Below, one piece after another: positions 8,984 to 21,930 of a stretch of 64,000 nt of DNA. Under the pieces are notes generated by a model. That model was not told the origin of the DNA, did no database searches, and saw only the letters and a program-made list of their open reading frames with translations. The stretch is taken from assembly GCA_022225965.2 (NCBI GenBank), contig JAKJXP020000033.1:369848-433847 (forward strand). The letters run 5' to 3'. The position numbers and the translations under genes were made by a program. This stretch comes from Diatrype stigma. Its lineage: Eukaryota; Ascomycota; Sordariomycetes; Xylariales; Diatrypaceae. The first letter of the stretch is position 1. Each line of letters begins with the position of its first letter.

Positions 8984-11880
8984 GGCCCATGGCAAGCAAA
9001 CAACCCTATACTTGGGATGCGGCCGCAGCTAGCTAGATTGAGAGCTCGGTGGCCAGGACGCATGGACAATGTTGTATGGAGAGCTACAGGAAAGGGCTGA
9101 AGGACTGCATTTGCCGGGCAACAGGAGAAATGGCAGTTCCTGGTCTGGTCGATAGAAATGTTCAATATGTCTTACTATTAGTTTCATTGAACCACTGTTT
9201 CGGCAACTCCAGTCATCCTTGTTCCAAGCTGTCCGTATGCCATTGCAAGGTGCCTAAAGACAAGCGAAAAGAGTATTATAGGTACCCCTGATTGTCATGG
9301 GAACCCAACTGTACTTACTCGAAACTACCTCCCGCAAAGACGTGGCTTGTGTCAACCAGAATTTGGCCATTCTGAGATAGAATACGAATGGCATATATGA
9401 TATAACTAAATCCAAAGCTATGCCGATGTTGCCTAGGTAGACTTGTCTTCGAAATTCCCGCCGTTGCAGTACCACAACATGGTTCAACACGGTTCCAGTG
9501 ACTTGGTCTCACGGTGAATGCATATAGTTAGGACAAACCCAGATACCCATCCCCCTCCCTCCGCTCTCTCTCTGCTTATCTATTTAGCTTGACCTGGTTG
9601 TTGGGGTTGGTTTGGAACAAGATATAACCTAGTAGAAACATATATGGGCGGTTTGATAGCTTATATTCCTACCTACATATATAACATTGTCGGGTCTGAT
9701 CACTTAATAAAATAAAAAAAGGTAAGTAATAATAGGCAACTTGGGGGTCCAGGGGATTTGGAACTCTCTTTAGCCGGGCAGTCTCAGCGCTGACAGTCTA
9801 GTTCGCCTCAAGATAGACGGGTGGCAGTAGGAGGTCACCTGCCCCGCATGATAGCCTATCCCCGGCGTTCGCCTGTCCCAAGCCCCGCCCCGCCCCTCAT
9901 CACCAACCTACATGATAGCCTGGGTATAGCCCCCTCGGGCGCCTCTGTTATGTTCATGGCGGATTAGAAAGCATTTGCCCCCGTCTGCAGCCCGTTCGAA
10001 ATCCAGCCAGCTATAGGTACCAGCTTGCTTGATGTGTAGGTAATGTATCATTCTCAGCTTCCTAACGATATAGATTCGCAGTAGGCTGGCTTGTGTAGCT
10101 GTAGGTATGTACCTGCAGTATGATATATGGGGACCTAACCCCCCTGACCGCCTGACCGATGACACATGAATGAATGGGATAAGATGTCACTTACTCACTT
10201 GATACTTGGTCATTTGGCACCCGTCCATGCAACACAGCGCGTAACCAGCAGATAAAACAGTTTGAGGTCTACCAAGAGGATGCCCAAGGAATGCAAACAA
10301 ACCCTACCCACGAGATATCTTGCATACGAAACACATGATAGTAGGTAGATGCCTATGTATATATATGTATGTATGTACGTACATACAAGCAGCCGTTACC
10401 TAACTACATAGGTAACTACTAGGTAGGTAGCTTCTACTATGGAACATATTACGTAGCCCTACTACAAGTAAGGTCAGAAGAGCTTCCAGTGAATGTTCAC
10501 CAGATGACCATAACTGGCACGGCACGTACATATATGTATCTGTCATATTTGTTGTACATACAAGCATAACCACATGCACACAGTACAAGTATCTGGACGA
10601 ATAATCACAATGCACACTTGCCAATAACGCTGCCATGATACGTAGTGACATGGTTATTGTTACCTGCCTATTACCTATATACCTAGGTAGCTTTCATGTT
10701 GAAATCTTATTAAAACCATCACCGAGTGGTAAAGTTGAAGGCACCATTTGCCCTCCATCACACCGTCGTTGAAGCTTCTCGGTGTTTCATTAGGCTCTGA
10801 CGTGCTGTGGGGCATCCACCTATCTGTCCATCTGCCTCTAGACTCATGTAAGTACATATGTACCTAAGTGTGTATGTAGGTACCTACCTACCCAGATAGA
10901 TAAAACAAATACACATAGAGGCAAGGCAGGGTACATCATGCTAAAAATGCAGAGACAAAGATATGCCAGTCATTGCTAGGTGAGTACCTTGGTACTATTA
11001 GGTTCGAAAGAGAAGTGCACGTGTATCACTATTGCAGACTTTTCTTTCAATGATATCTTGTCTTGTACCACCGAATTTGATGTTCCTTTCAACTTAAGTA
11101 CCTACATAAAGCCCTGTAGGTACCTATCAGCTGCCTACATACATGTACCTACATCACCAAGTTCTCCTTAGACTGCTAGATTACATAGTAAGTACCTACA
11201 TAGACGAACACTCACACCTTTACCCACCACTCACGCTTACACGATCAGTGCTTACAGGTCATACCTGTAGGTACCTCCATACCTATTACTTGCTGTATGT
11301 ACAATACAATGGCTAGGCACCCAGCGCCTAATTAGCTAGCAGGCAGCCAAGGCAACATAGCAGCAAGTGCGCACTTGCACCTTGCACCTTGCACCTTGCA
11401 CTCACACTCACGCTCACACTTGCAGTCACACGCTTTCAACTCTCCCATTGATTATTCAATCCATCAATCAATCACTTGGTCTCCTTTCTCTTTCCTCCCT
11501 CTGCCTCTCACAAACTCGCAAACTCACAACCTTACAAGCTTACAAACTCAACCTTTCATTCACCTATTCCAATCTATCCACAACCAGCTGTCCACGTCAG
11601 TAACCTTCCCTTCTTCCTCTTCTTCATCCCTCTCTTCTCCAATAGCTAAACAGGCGACCTACGACAGTCAACTTCGTGCAACAGATTGATACTTACTATT
11701 CCCGCCCTAACAACAGGAACCACTACTGCAGTACCAATAATAGCACCATCCCATCATCTCCACTAGCAATACCGACCACGCCGACGTTGTAGCTGTTGAC
11801 TACCACCAGCCCAAATAAGTTGTCCATACTCATTCATCCCCGATACACCGCACAGCAACATCGCCATCACCACCGCCAAT
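8984..11880. other. Long intergenic region, leader of ATG8 at right end
   Basis: 2.9 kb with no gene I can support; the ORFs are short and unlike proteins. It is rich in short TAGGTACCTAC/GTAGGTACCTA motifs and TATG/CATA microsatellite (10350-10390, 10850-10900, 11100-11290). From about 11380 to 11880 the plus strand becomes pyrimidine-rich, with repeats of CTTGCAC and CACACT (11366-11420), as expected for the core promoter and 5' leader of ATG8. Confidence 0.6.
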
Positions 11881-12773
11881 ATGCGATCCAAGTTCAAGGA
11901 CGAGCACCCCTTCGAGAAGCGAAAGGCCGAGGCCGAGCGCATCCGCCAGAAGTATGCCGACCGCATTCCGGTATGTCTCCCTGTTTCCATCCCCCCCCCG
12001 TTCTTGGGTATCTTCTGCTTCGGCATCGCAGCATCGCAGCATCGCAGCATCTCAGCATCGTTGCATCACGCTCCCCCAGCTTCTTTGTCTGGGTTTCTTT
12101 TTGATTTTCATCGCTACCCTCACATCCTCTCGCTGCGGCATGGCATGACACTGCCTACACTCTCCGGGTTGTGCTGTGCTGTGCTGTGCTTTGCTGCAAC
12201 CCTGTCCGGATAATCCGTACCCCGCTTTGTCCAGAAACTCTATATCGTAGACTATCTACATCGTAGACTATCTACTATATGACATATACCGCATACCGCA
12301 TACCGCAATTACAAGCGAATACTTGGGCTGACCGCACTTCTGCGAACCACAGGTCATCTGCGAGAAGGTCGAAAAGTCGGACATTGCGACTATTGACAAG
12401 AAGAAGTACCTCGTACCCGCAGATCTCACCGTAGGCCAGTTTGTCTACGTCATCCGGAAGCGCATCAAGCTCTCCCCAGAGAAGGCCATCTTTATCTTCG
12501 TTGATGAAGTTCTACCTCCGACCGCCGCCCTGATGAGCAGCATCTACGAGGAACACAAGGATGAAGATGGGTATGATCCAGCCCCTTTCTTGGCCCTTGG
12601 CCCTGCTCTTCCACGACCACCACCTCCGCCTCCGCCTCCGCCCCCTCCCCCTTTGTTCCTTTGCTCCTCTGCCTCGAAAACGCTTCTACGCCAGCTCACT
12701 GACAGGCTCTCCTTCTAGGTTCCTCTACATCACCTATTCTGGCGAGAACACCTTTGGTGAGGAAGCCGCTTAA
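11881..12773 (+). CDS. ATG8: Autophagy ubiquitin-like protein Atg8
   Basis: Atg8 is conjugated to phosphatidylethanolamine on the phagophore and drives membrane expansion and cargo binding. Exons 11881-11970, 12353-12570 and 12719-12773 join to 120 aa. The sequence is almost the fungal consensus: [20 protein letters not shown], then [60 protein letters not shown] and [13 protein letters not shown]. The Gly of TFG is the residue exposed by the Atg4 protease; the removed tail here is EEAA. The first intron is long for this locus (382 bp) and holds repeats of GCATCGCA (about 12020-12065) and GTGCT (12172-12192). The second intron (148 bp) has a CCTCCG pyrimidine tract. This is a housekeeping marker showing the left part of the window is core chromosome. 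Confidence 0.97.
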
Positions 12774-15367
12774 ATTCCCGCGATGTCCGTTTCGTTCGAT
12801 GGCGTTATGGGTACGGCTTGCTTGCTTTCTTTCCATCGCGTTGGCGATGATCAATCATGGATAGGATTGGCTGGGACTGTACACGATGTAGTAGGCGGTC
12901 ATGTCAACAACCCCGTCCACCGTAGAGGATGCTCGTCTCTTCCCGGCGGCTGCGCCTAGCTTGGACGGCCAGGAAGAGGCTATGAGAGGGCTTGACAGTG
13001 TTCTGATTCTTGGTGGATTGTCGGTGAATATCAGCTTTTCCACATGCCTCGAGTAACTAATATGGAGCTTCCCTGTGCTTTGCGAATGCCGTGTAATACA
13101 CATGTACGGTGTGTCTCTGTCCTGAATGGGGTTCGACGTGTTGTCTACCTAGGTAGTTCTGATGACATCTCAACCACTAGAGACGTCATGCCAATCTAAG
13201 CCACTAACTATGTGGGGATTCCTAGTGGCTATTTCTTAGACGACCCCTTTTCTGTGTCCCCTATCTTCTAACCCCTATCTCCTATCTTGATCTGAGTTTA
13301 TGCCTGCCCTCTCGTGAAACTTGAACTCAGGTGACTCTTGAGTTGTACGTAGTCAAGTACGGCTTGGGGTCAATCCACCTGTAGCCATTGCCACCTTTGA
13401 TGTTCTTCCCATCCAGCTGTCATCGCAAGTGTTTCAGTACACGCATAACCTGTTTTGAGACGAGATGTTTGGGGTCCCGGCCGCCCTGCTAGGTGACAGT
13501 TTTGCGGCCATATATGCCCATGACTAACGAAGTGTTAGATGTTCTTGATCGGGCGGTACAATCAGTCAGTCAAGGACCAGCGGGTTGCGGAGGCCATAGA
13601 GACAGAAGGAGACCCAGGCTCCTGTTGTTCGAATGCGTCCGCTGCAGTATCAACAAAACCTCTTCAATCCCTAGCTGATGTGCGCTTCCAGAAAGATAGG
13701 TAGGTGGCCCGATTCCAAGGCGAAGTAGCTCCCCCGACCGCTAAATGCTAAACAACTTGTACATAAAATTACGCGAACTAACTGGACCGGAACCTCCGGG
13801 TAGATAAGGGGATTAATCAGTTGTTGTTTCTTCTCGCCCTCTAGGATCAATCGAAGTTCTTTCGTCGAGGTTAGACTGCTGCTGTGGGAGAGCTGATATC
13901 GGAATGCTCAGATATATGGGGGAGGAAGACCTTGGAAACTCCTGGCATTTGTTGAGTATAAACACAAGTTGCTTAGGAGGGTTCGACTCATCAGCAAGGC
14001 AATAACCTTACTCGCGCCCTACATTATGAGGTGGCACTGCCTAATTATATCGATATCGACAGATGTGACCATGGTTTGATTGTGGTTTACCTATCAGTGG
14101 CTTGTTCAGCAGATCGGTTAGTAGTTTCTGCTATGAGAAGAAGAAAAGCTTGGTTCGAAGACGATATAAGTAGTGGATTTAAAAGCCATATTGATTCCTG
14201 AACATATTTGCATCTATAGATAAGGCAAAGGCATGTACGTACTTATAGAAAGTTTGGTGCATGATTTGCAGTAGGTCTCACCTTGGTGTATGGTATCAAA
14301 GAGTATAATATATAAGTGTATACTACGCTTAATGCTATGACATGACGGTATGGAAAAGACCTTGGGCTTGGGTTTTAGACACGTTATACCTGATGCGTTG
14401 CATACAACCAACTCACCTGGTATCCTGAAAATAGAAAGGATCGTTTCCCGATGATAGTACGAAGGTGCTGTCTTCGCAGGAAGAGCTTGCTTTGAATCGG
14501 AACATTGTGGACATCGCGTCTAGGCCTAGGACGGCTGGTTATCAGCATACGCTCTTTGTCTAGAGAGTACCGTCCACCACCTGCCTCTATACTCGACGAG
14601 AGCGAGCAACCCAGTCAAGCCCGTCCTTGCCAGTTCAACCAGGTCTGTTGTGGAGAACAAAGGTAGATAGCATTGCAGATGATGCTACTCACCCATTGCC
14701 CCTTAGCTACGTGCTTAGCTAAGCAGGTGTGAAGGGTTATCGCCCACCTGAGGAGCCAGGGAGCGCGAGCCTTTGGGGCGTTGTATTGTACAGTATAGGG
14801 GGGTTAGTAGTATGTAGTACTCCACATACAGGTATATAATCCTTAATCAACTTCACCAGTATTGCCACAACACAATATACTAAAATCATATACCATATAT
14901 TTGATCTCAATTGATACCTGAAAATGTATTACGTTGGTTAATGCCCAGAACACAATCAGAACAATGTTGGAATGTCCAGAATGTGTGTCGAAATGATGCC
15001 TTCACGACCGTCCATGGACAGTGATGCTTAGATTAGGGCCGATCAGTGGCTGCTGCCTCCACGTTGGACTTTAAGTCTTAACCACTCAGGGATGAAGCAC
15101 CCCCAGTCACTCCAGATCACTACTTAGCCATTGGAACTATGGAATTGTTGTTCTATGACGCAGCGCACGTGACTCATGATATCACTTATTAGGAGAATCG
15201 CCCGGAAAGCAATTGCCCTGAAACGAGTGTGTTTACTTGCCTTGCACACATCAATCGTGAATGCAGTCGAGTCGAGACCAGATTTCAGTATCTTATACAC
15301 TGCATCGCTCACGACACGATATCCAATCTTTATTTTGCCGAGATACCCGCACACTACTTGAGGTCTA
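12774..15367. other. Long intergenic region
   Basis: 2.6 kb between the convergent ends of ATG8 and the amidohydrolase. It contains the ATG8 3' region and otherwise no gene I can support: ORFs are under 70 codons and lack any recognisable motif. CTACCTAGGTAG-type motifs recur (13145-13155). A short D-arm-like stretch near 15065-15090 on the minus strand resembles a tRNA fragment but lacks a T-loop. Confidence 0.55.
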
Positions 15368-18300
15368 TCAATACCTAGTTGACGACTGTGACTCAATCTT
15401 CTCTCGCCTGGGAACCTCATCGACGTCTGGATCACAGCGTTGCACTCTACCCTCTTCGAAGATAAGGGCGACACGAGACCCGAATTCGAACGGGCTCCCT
15501 TCATATACTACGAAGTCCTGAGTGCGTGGTAGCAGCAAGATATCCTCGATGTTCTTTGACACTAAGTCGAGTGCCATGCTATGATTTCCAGGACCCGCGA
15601 CCCAGCTGGCCTCCCAGATGCTGTTCCGGATGTGGTTGTTAGTGTCATCGAAGTTCGAGATGGCAACTTGGACGCCCGCGGCCATCAATACCTGGGGACC
15701 TAGCTGATCCTTTAGGGGTGGCCCTGGAAGGCAATTGCGGCCTTCCCAGAAGAGAGGCTCGCATCCCCAAAAGGGCGCAGAAATGACAGGCATTTGGGCA
15801 CCTGCGAGCTCCGTTGCTAGTAAATGTGCTTCGGCACCGCCCATTATGACGATATGAGCACCTGTTTCCCACTTCAAGGCCACCATATGTGCGATGACGT
15901 CCTTATTGTTGGTGTGGACGACAACAGGAATATCTCCCTTCGCGGCTCTCTGATAGATAGGGTGTAGGTGTTTGTCTATCGTGAGGAGATCGCGCAGCTT
16001 GCTAACCTGTGATGTGATGGACGGCGTTGCTGGACCTGTATCTGCGGGTTAGAGCTTCGAGACTTCTGACACAAGACAGGAGACGCGATAGCAGATACTC
16101 ACTTTTACCATCATGCCCGACAGTGAAGTGGAGCGCGGCATCAGGCACAGAAATAGCACCATCATCGAGTACTGGGGATATGTTAGCATGGCAGCACTTG
16201 ACGTGTCCTACTGCCTACGATTAAATCCCTCCGGCAAGACAGATGGACATACCACTTCTTGCCCCGGAACGGAACAGAGAGCTAATGCCGTGGAAGGATC
16301 CTTCAGTGAGCGGCGGCGTTACGATGCGAGTAACTCCGGCCCGGTGGGCTCTTTCCAGGTGCGTGCCATCAAACTTGATACCAAACCTACTCTCGAGAGG
16401 CCTTTCGTATCCGTCGCCGGCAGAGGCACCGTCAGTCGTTGAAGGCTCCTGTCGCATCTCTACCAAGCCATGTAGGCGCGTAACAATCGTAAGGCCCTGA
16501 TGATATACTTGTTTAGAATAGGAGCACCATGCTTGGAAGGTGATGTGACTTACAGGGAGCATATATCCTTGCTTAAGTGTTATGACGGGTACATCTTCGT
16601 CCATCGCTTGTTTTGCAAAGTCGTCACATCTTGTTTCACCAACACAGACGACTCGCCCTGAACGTATCACGGCCGTCACATCTCCGGCTTCGGCCTCTTG
16701 GCCCCGCCGACCGTCATCTCCCACAAAGCTCTCTCGCAAGCCACGCAGAACCATGTCAGACAGACCTGGTTCGCACTTGCTCTCGAGCACCGTCGTTGGC
16801 CGTGGCTGCGGGGCTTCTATCTTGAATTCTGGCGACTTAGATCTGTTCCAAAGTCTATCAGAAGCATTGACCACGCTACTTCCATCGATGAAGACCTCGA
16901 GAGGCGTCGCACCCACCCTCATAGGATGCCTGTCCCAGACGACAAGATCCGCATCGTAACCTGGCTGGATGAATCCAAGTCGATTGTCGAGACCTAGAAG
17001 GCGTGCCGGCACTGCAATGACGGATGAAATGGCATGGCGGGTTTCGAGGCCAAAATGATGCCCAATCTGCGCCTCGTATGCTAGCCATTGACCGTGTAAC
17101 GCAGGATGGTCACGAGTAAGAGCAAATGGAATCCCGCTGTCGGCGATCTTTCGGGGAAAGTACGAGCTCACATCATATAGCTCCTTTTTGTCTCCCCATG
17201 AGTCCGAAAAACCAACAACCGCGATGCCTCTGTCCCGGATTTCGTCGATGAGCAGGTCGGCATGTAGTGCATGGTGTAGTGCCGTGATGTTGAAGCCGAA
17301 CTCATCTGCGTGGTCGACCATGGCTAAAATATCTTCAGTCTCATAGCCATGCACATTGACGCGGACATCGCCGCGCAGAACATCGACTAGCGTCTGCCAC
17401 TCCAGGGAGCGGGGGTACTCTTCAGAGATCGAACCTGGACCAGTTGCCTTGTCAGCTGCGGCGCACCACTGGTCCTGTTCTCGCCTGACCCGGCGTGCGC
17501 TTTCGTATGCCTTGCGATACCAATAGGACTCTCCGATTCGAGTCGATGGCCCGCTAGCTACGTTCTGGAACTGTCGTTTTTGGTTCTCTCCCATGGCCAT
17601 CTTAAGATATCTCTGCGGCTTTCCGCCTCCTTCCAGCTGGTTGACAAGCATTTCCCGCACGGAATCAGCGTGCTTCATTTTGACGACGACGCCTTCACCC
17701 GAGATTTGGTTCTTGGCGCCCGTGAGTACTAGAGATGTTGTCACTCCGCCGCTAGCGATGACGGGAATCGCGTCGTCGTGGGGCTTGAAGGCATCAATGG
17801 CGCGCCCCCACGGTGTAACCGGCGCAGAGATTTCGGTCACGTCTTCTGTTGCCCAAAGCTGTGGCGTCTCCCGCACGCCAACGTGTGAGTGTATGTCTAT
17901 GAGTCCCGGTGTCACAATCCGACCGCCAAGATCTAGCAGCTCCGTATTTGGGGACGAGATCTGCTCCAGGAAATCCAGGGGGTCGGTGGAAACCTTCGTG
18001 AAGATGCCATCTTGCACCTCAATGTTGCAGTTCCATGTGACAGTCCCGTCGCCATCAATAAGTGTCGCATTGAGGAAGATCTTCCGCAAGCCGGTGCCAG
18101 CATGTGCGGCAAGCCGGGTAGATGCTAGACTCCGGTCCACAGTCGGACGCTGTTGATCCAGGGCACATCGTGCAAGGCCATACTCAAAATCAGCCTTGGA
18201 AATTCCGCGTGGGGTTATGAAGTCTTCTCTATGAGGTGGATGCCAATAATTTGATATAACAAATGTCGTAGCGATAGAAGCGATAACACTGGACACAAGG

Positions 18301-18413
18301 ACCCGGCTTGAGGCCGGCAGGACGCCTTTCTGGCCGTAACGCTGACCACTGTTAGGGCTCCTCTGCCTGGTCTTCTCCATTTTTGTGATGCTTCTCCAAA
18401 GATGTATGGGCAA
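15368..18413 (-). CDS. Membrane-anchored amidohydrolase (metal-dependent hydrolase superfamily)
   Basis: Exons on the minus strand: 18413-16554, 16496-16253, 16171-16103, 16035-15368, giving 946 aa. A short basic N-terminus and one membrane helix (VLVSSVIASIATTFVISNYW) predict a type II membrane protein with the enzyme outside the cytosol. The amidohydrolase core begins with IFLNATLIDGDG and VTPGLIDIHSHVG, whose HxH binds metal. Further metal-site candidates are NVHGYETED, TALHHALHADLL and ALTRDHPALHGQWL, and GYDADLVVWDRHP closes the composite domain. A second, diverged half follows (HTNNKDVIAHMVALKW, IVIMGGAEAHLLA, AISNFDDTNN). The first intron is 57 bp and in frame, so unspliced RNA reads through it. 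Some databases place such fungal proteins near CE9 deacetylases; the true substrate cannot be read from sequence. Confidence 0.85.
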
Positions 18414-19266
18414 TATCTATTGAGATTAACATGGCTTTCTACTCTACAATGATTTCAAGTCTTGTAATAACAAACATATATCCCGCGATCCAACATCTTC
18501 AGCTTTCATACACGACCAAACAGATCCATTCACCAACATAATCTACTTATAAATGTCAGTTAATCAGAAGCTAGTCTACGAAGTACGGCACGAACACATA
18601 ACCAGGCATAGGTTGATAGGAGAGAAGCGGACTAACGACTCGCTAAATCGATACTAGAACAGGAAATCACCTGCCGACCATGGGCAGGGGTGCTCTACCT
18701 ACCCACGGAGGGTCACAATACGCCAACAGAAGGTCTAGAAACACCAGAACATGTTTACTGATAGCACTATTCGGCTACTAGGTAACTATGTATGTTGGCG
18801 TCATGCGTATGCACCCGGAACGGCAACCTTTTCATATTCTCATAGGGCCAGTAGATTCCGGTTCGGTCTCCGAGCCTGACTCCAGAGCTTGTTGATAAGA
18901 CGAGAGATGGCTTTGACCGAATTGCTCGCGTCGAGATATCAAAAACGCATACGCACTTGGATTAGTGCATGATAACTGGAAAAGTAGCAGGCACCTACGT
19001 GACAGCGGCTATCATACACAACAGAATATTTAAATAAAGATGTAGGGGGATCAATTTAGAGAGCAGGCCCGCAAACCCCATTCTGGGGGTGGCGATGTGA
19101 AATACCGCAAACCCACGGCCATCTCCAAGTTAATCTCACTTTTCGGCATTAAAACCGTAGCTTGAAACTTCTCATAACACACTGTGCCGTTCTAACTTTG
19201 ACCGGAATGAATTCGGACAGCGATATATCCCACACATGTCTTCATGATACGACTTTGACTACGTGT
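18414..19266. other. Intergenic region
   Basis: About 850 bp between the 5' end of the amidohydrolase and the 3' end of the permease, both on the minus strand. It should contain the amidohydrolase promoter. I see no gene and no clear repeat. Confidence 0.5.
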
Positions 19267-21065
19267 CTAGTAGACATAGCGGAAGACAGGCTTCTGCTGC
19301 TTATCGGTCAGATCAAGGAATTCTCCAATAGGGGTACCAGGTTCGTTCTCTGCCAGAGCCGCGCGATCGCGTCTCTTGTTTTCCCAGATGAGATAGAACC
19401 GCAAGACAACACTGAGGACTATGCATAGGGCGAAGCAGACGAAAGCGGCGAGGAAAGCGCTGTGGTATACAGGCGCCTCGTTGGAGAGAAACAGCTGGGG
19501 CGCGGCTACCTGTCCCACGCAGAAGGCGACGTACATCATGGCCGATGCGGTGGCTTTTTTCGTGTAGCCCGCGAAGTTACTGGATACGAGAGACATGGTG
19601 AGTGTGCCGACAATACCATGGGTCTGCACGATATAATAGGAGCCTAGGAGCCCACGCTGATTTTCCCGGGGAAGAGTATAAAGCAGAACAGCTCCGATCA
19701 GGGCGGGGATTTGACAACCTAGCGTAGTTAGCCTCAGGAGTACGAAGTAGACATGCGGCATTTTGCCTGAGCGACGTACCAGCTATAAGCCAAGTCCTGA
19801 TGTTCTTGAAGTACTTGGTCATGAAACCTCCAAACAAGATACAGATAGCTTGAATGACGCCAAGAGGAACGAGGAGTAGCGTCGAGTACAGAGTATCAAA
19901 GCCGAAACCTTTGACAACGATACTGCCAAAGGACGCGACCCCACCTGCTGGAATATCGTCAAGGAAAAAGGTCAGGACAAGGATCCAACATTGGATGTCG
20001 AGCATGCACTCCTTGAATTGAGACCATTTCCAGACGTGATTCTCGATACTTGTCCGGTTGCTTCGGACACGCTCGATGGCCACCGCTCGGTCGGGCTCCG
20101 ACAGCCATCGAGCATTCATAGGCGAGTCAGGCAGATAGTAGAGCATGAAGCTGCCATACAGGATGGTGATAGCACCGAAGATCAGGAAAAACCAGGCCCA
20201 ATTCGGGACGGCGTAGTAGTTGATGTGAGCGATACCATAGCCAAGGAGCCCACCACAAACCTGGCCGATCGAGTTGCCCAAGTACCAGAACGAGATGCGT
20301 AGGGGCTGCTCCTCGCGAGTCCACCACTGGGAGGAGATGACGATGAAGGCGGGATTAATGCATGATTCGAGACAACCAAGAATGGCCCGGATGGTCATCA
20401 AGCTTGCGAATGATCGAGCCGCCGCCGTTGTCATTAACACAGCACCCCAGAGGATGGTCGCAATGCCTACGCAGCGGCCGATGGGGAAGCGCACGATCAA
20501 CCGCGCGACTATCGGCTGAGAGACCAAGTACGCTGTTGTTGATGGTCAGTCTGCGATCTTATACACGTAGTCATCAAGGCGGCGGTATAAAGGAGGCGAT
20601 AGTGCTTACCAAGGTAGAAGACAGATCCAGATGCCCAACTATACTGATTCCCAACCAAGTGCTTGGGGCGCTGTTAGCGCAGGACTCTATACATCATGCT
20701 GCGTAGGTACCCACGTTGTCTGTTTGGAGACCAAAGTTGGCCGAGTACGACAAGGCATTCTTATCCATGAAGTTGAGGGTGTATGTGATGACCATCTAGT
20801 CTCACCATTGTCAGCGGCTCAGATCCACATGGGCCATGTTTTGCCATGTGTCAACTGGGATGGCACGATGAATGGATGGCGGGCATACCAACGGCAGTAG
20901 ATGCCGGTCAATCTTGCGGAGAACGCGCTTGTTGTCAGCACCACTCAACGGGCCGATGCGATGCTGTTCCGCAAACACCAAGGCTTTGTCGCCGTCGCCG
21001 GATCCCTCTTCCGGGACGGATCGAACTTCGGGCTTTTCCATGGTCTTTCCCATATCAGGATCCAT
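19267..21065 (-). CDS. MFS permease, allantoate/Dal5-type anion:cation symporter
   Basis: Plasma-membrane transporter of the ACS (Dal5/Tna1) branch of the major facilitator superfamily, which takes up organic anions such as allantoate, nicotinate, biotin-type vitamins or dipeptides. Exons: 21065-20889, 20795-20715, 20670-20610, 20532-19780, 19718-19267, totalling 507 aa, the usual size. Family features are the cytosolic lead NKRVLRKIDRHLLPL, TM1 with TYTLNFMDKNALSY, VGNQYSWASG before TM2, the loop RFPIGRCVGIATILWG, the TM4-5 region with GCLESCINPAF, and TM7-12 after the central loop (SIVVKGFGFDTLYSTLLLVP). The charged tail is cytosolic. It diverges from the zinc-cluster regulator at 21931, a common arrangement for a permease and its regulator. 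The substrate is unknown. Confidence 0.9.
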
Positions 21066-21930
21066 ATCAGGAGCCCTTCGATCAGCGCAGCCAGTCCGTG
21101 CAGAGATGTTGGCTTGGAGAAGAGGGGGGCGGGCCAGCTACATGGCGTTGCGTTGCTGGCAGGCATTCTGTTTATTTTAAAGAAGCCAACCAACCCTGCC
21201 AGGCCACCCTTGGCCTTGGCTGATGTTGGTTGCTTATCTCCGGGTCGTCGCGCGTCGCCGTAGCCGCTTAACGGTGTTGGACCGCGCAACCGTGTCGCCT
21301 TATCAGTGAACTTATAAGCGTCTGGTCTTCCCTCCACCCTCCCGGGCTCTCCACCCTCCCGGGCTCTAGCATACATAGTAGCAACCTAGTTATCTAGACG
21401 ACACTAACAGATTAGCAGCTCTTCAACCCCCAGTCACGCTCAGCCAAGCCCAGGTGTTCCCTGAATCGCAGCGGTTTCATAGGGACCACGGCTGCCGCAC
21501 GGCTATGGACGACTTGTGGTGCTATTGCGGGGTCTAGTCTATCCGAGATGGTTGCCGAATGGAGAAAGACACGAGGCGAGCATTAGCAATAGCATCAGAG
21601 AACTCCCCAGAGCGACGTTTTCAGTCCATCTCCACCTCTCCATCCGACTGCGATTCCAATGTTAGATACCAGATGCGAAGCGAAGTCTCTCTTCACTGAA
21701 GCTCCCTTATTACCTTACTCAGTGAGCTCAAGCTCAGGCTTAGCCACAACGATCCCTGTTCTGTCGTCTGGTTATACAGTATACATCCCCCTTACATGAT
21801 CTAGCCGAAGCACATCGCTCGCTCGCATCGCATCGTGCCGCGCCGTGCATCGTATCGTGTCGTGTCTGGATGACAAGTCGTAATTGTGTAACCGCGTCGG
21901 ATCGGTGCTCTGATTGGAAGTCGGTTCCAC
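21066..21930. promoter_or_regulatory. Shared divergent promoter, permease / Zn2Cys6 regulator
   Basis: 865 bp between the two divergent starts. At 21334-21367 there is an exact tandem duplication of a 17-bp unit, CCACCCTCCCGGGCTCT, each with a CCCGGG palindrome containing the CCG/CGG half-sites that zinc-cluster dimers bind. Other CGG/CCG triplets occur nearby (for example 21238-21260). Binding by the adjacent regulator is inference. Confidence 0.45.

Noticed and set aside
15040..15095. tRNA-like D-arm and anticodon-like stretch on the minus strand (GAGTGGTTAAGACTTAAAGT)
   Set aside because: No T-loop GTTCGAAxC and no acceptor pairing downstream; at most a tRNA fragment.
16497..16553. Coding status of the in-frame 57 bp in the amidohydrolase
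   Set aside because: GTAAGT donor and CAG acceptor are good and the removed residues break the domain continuity, so it is treated as an intron.
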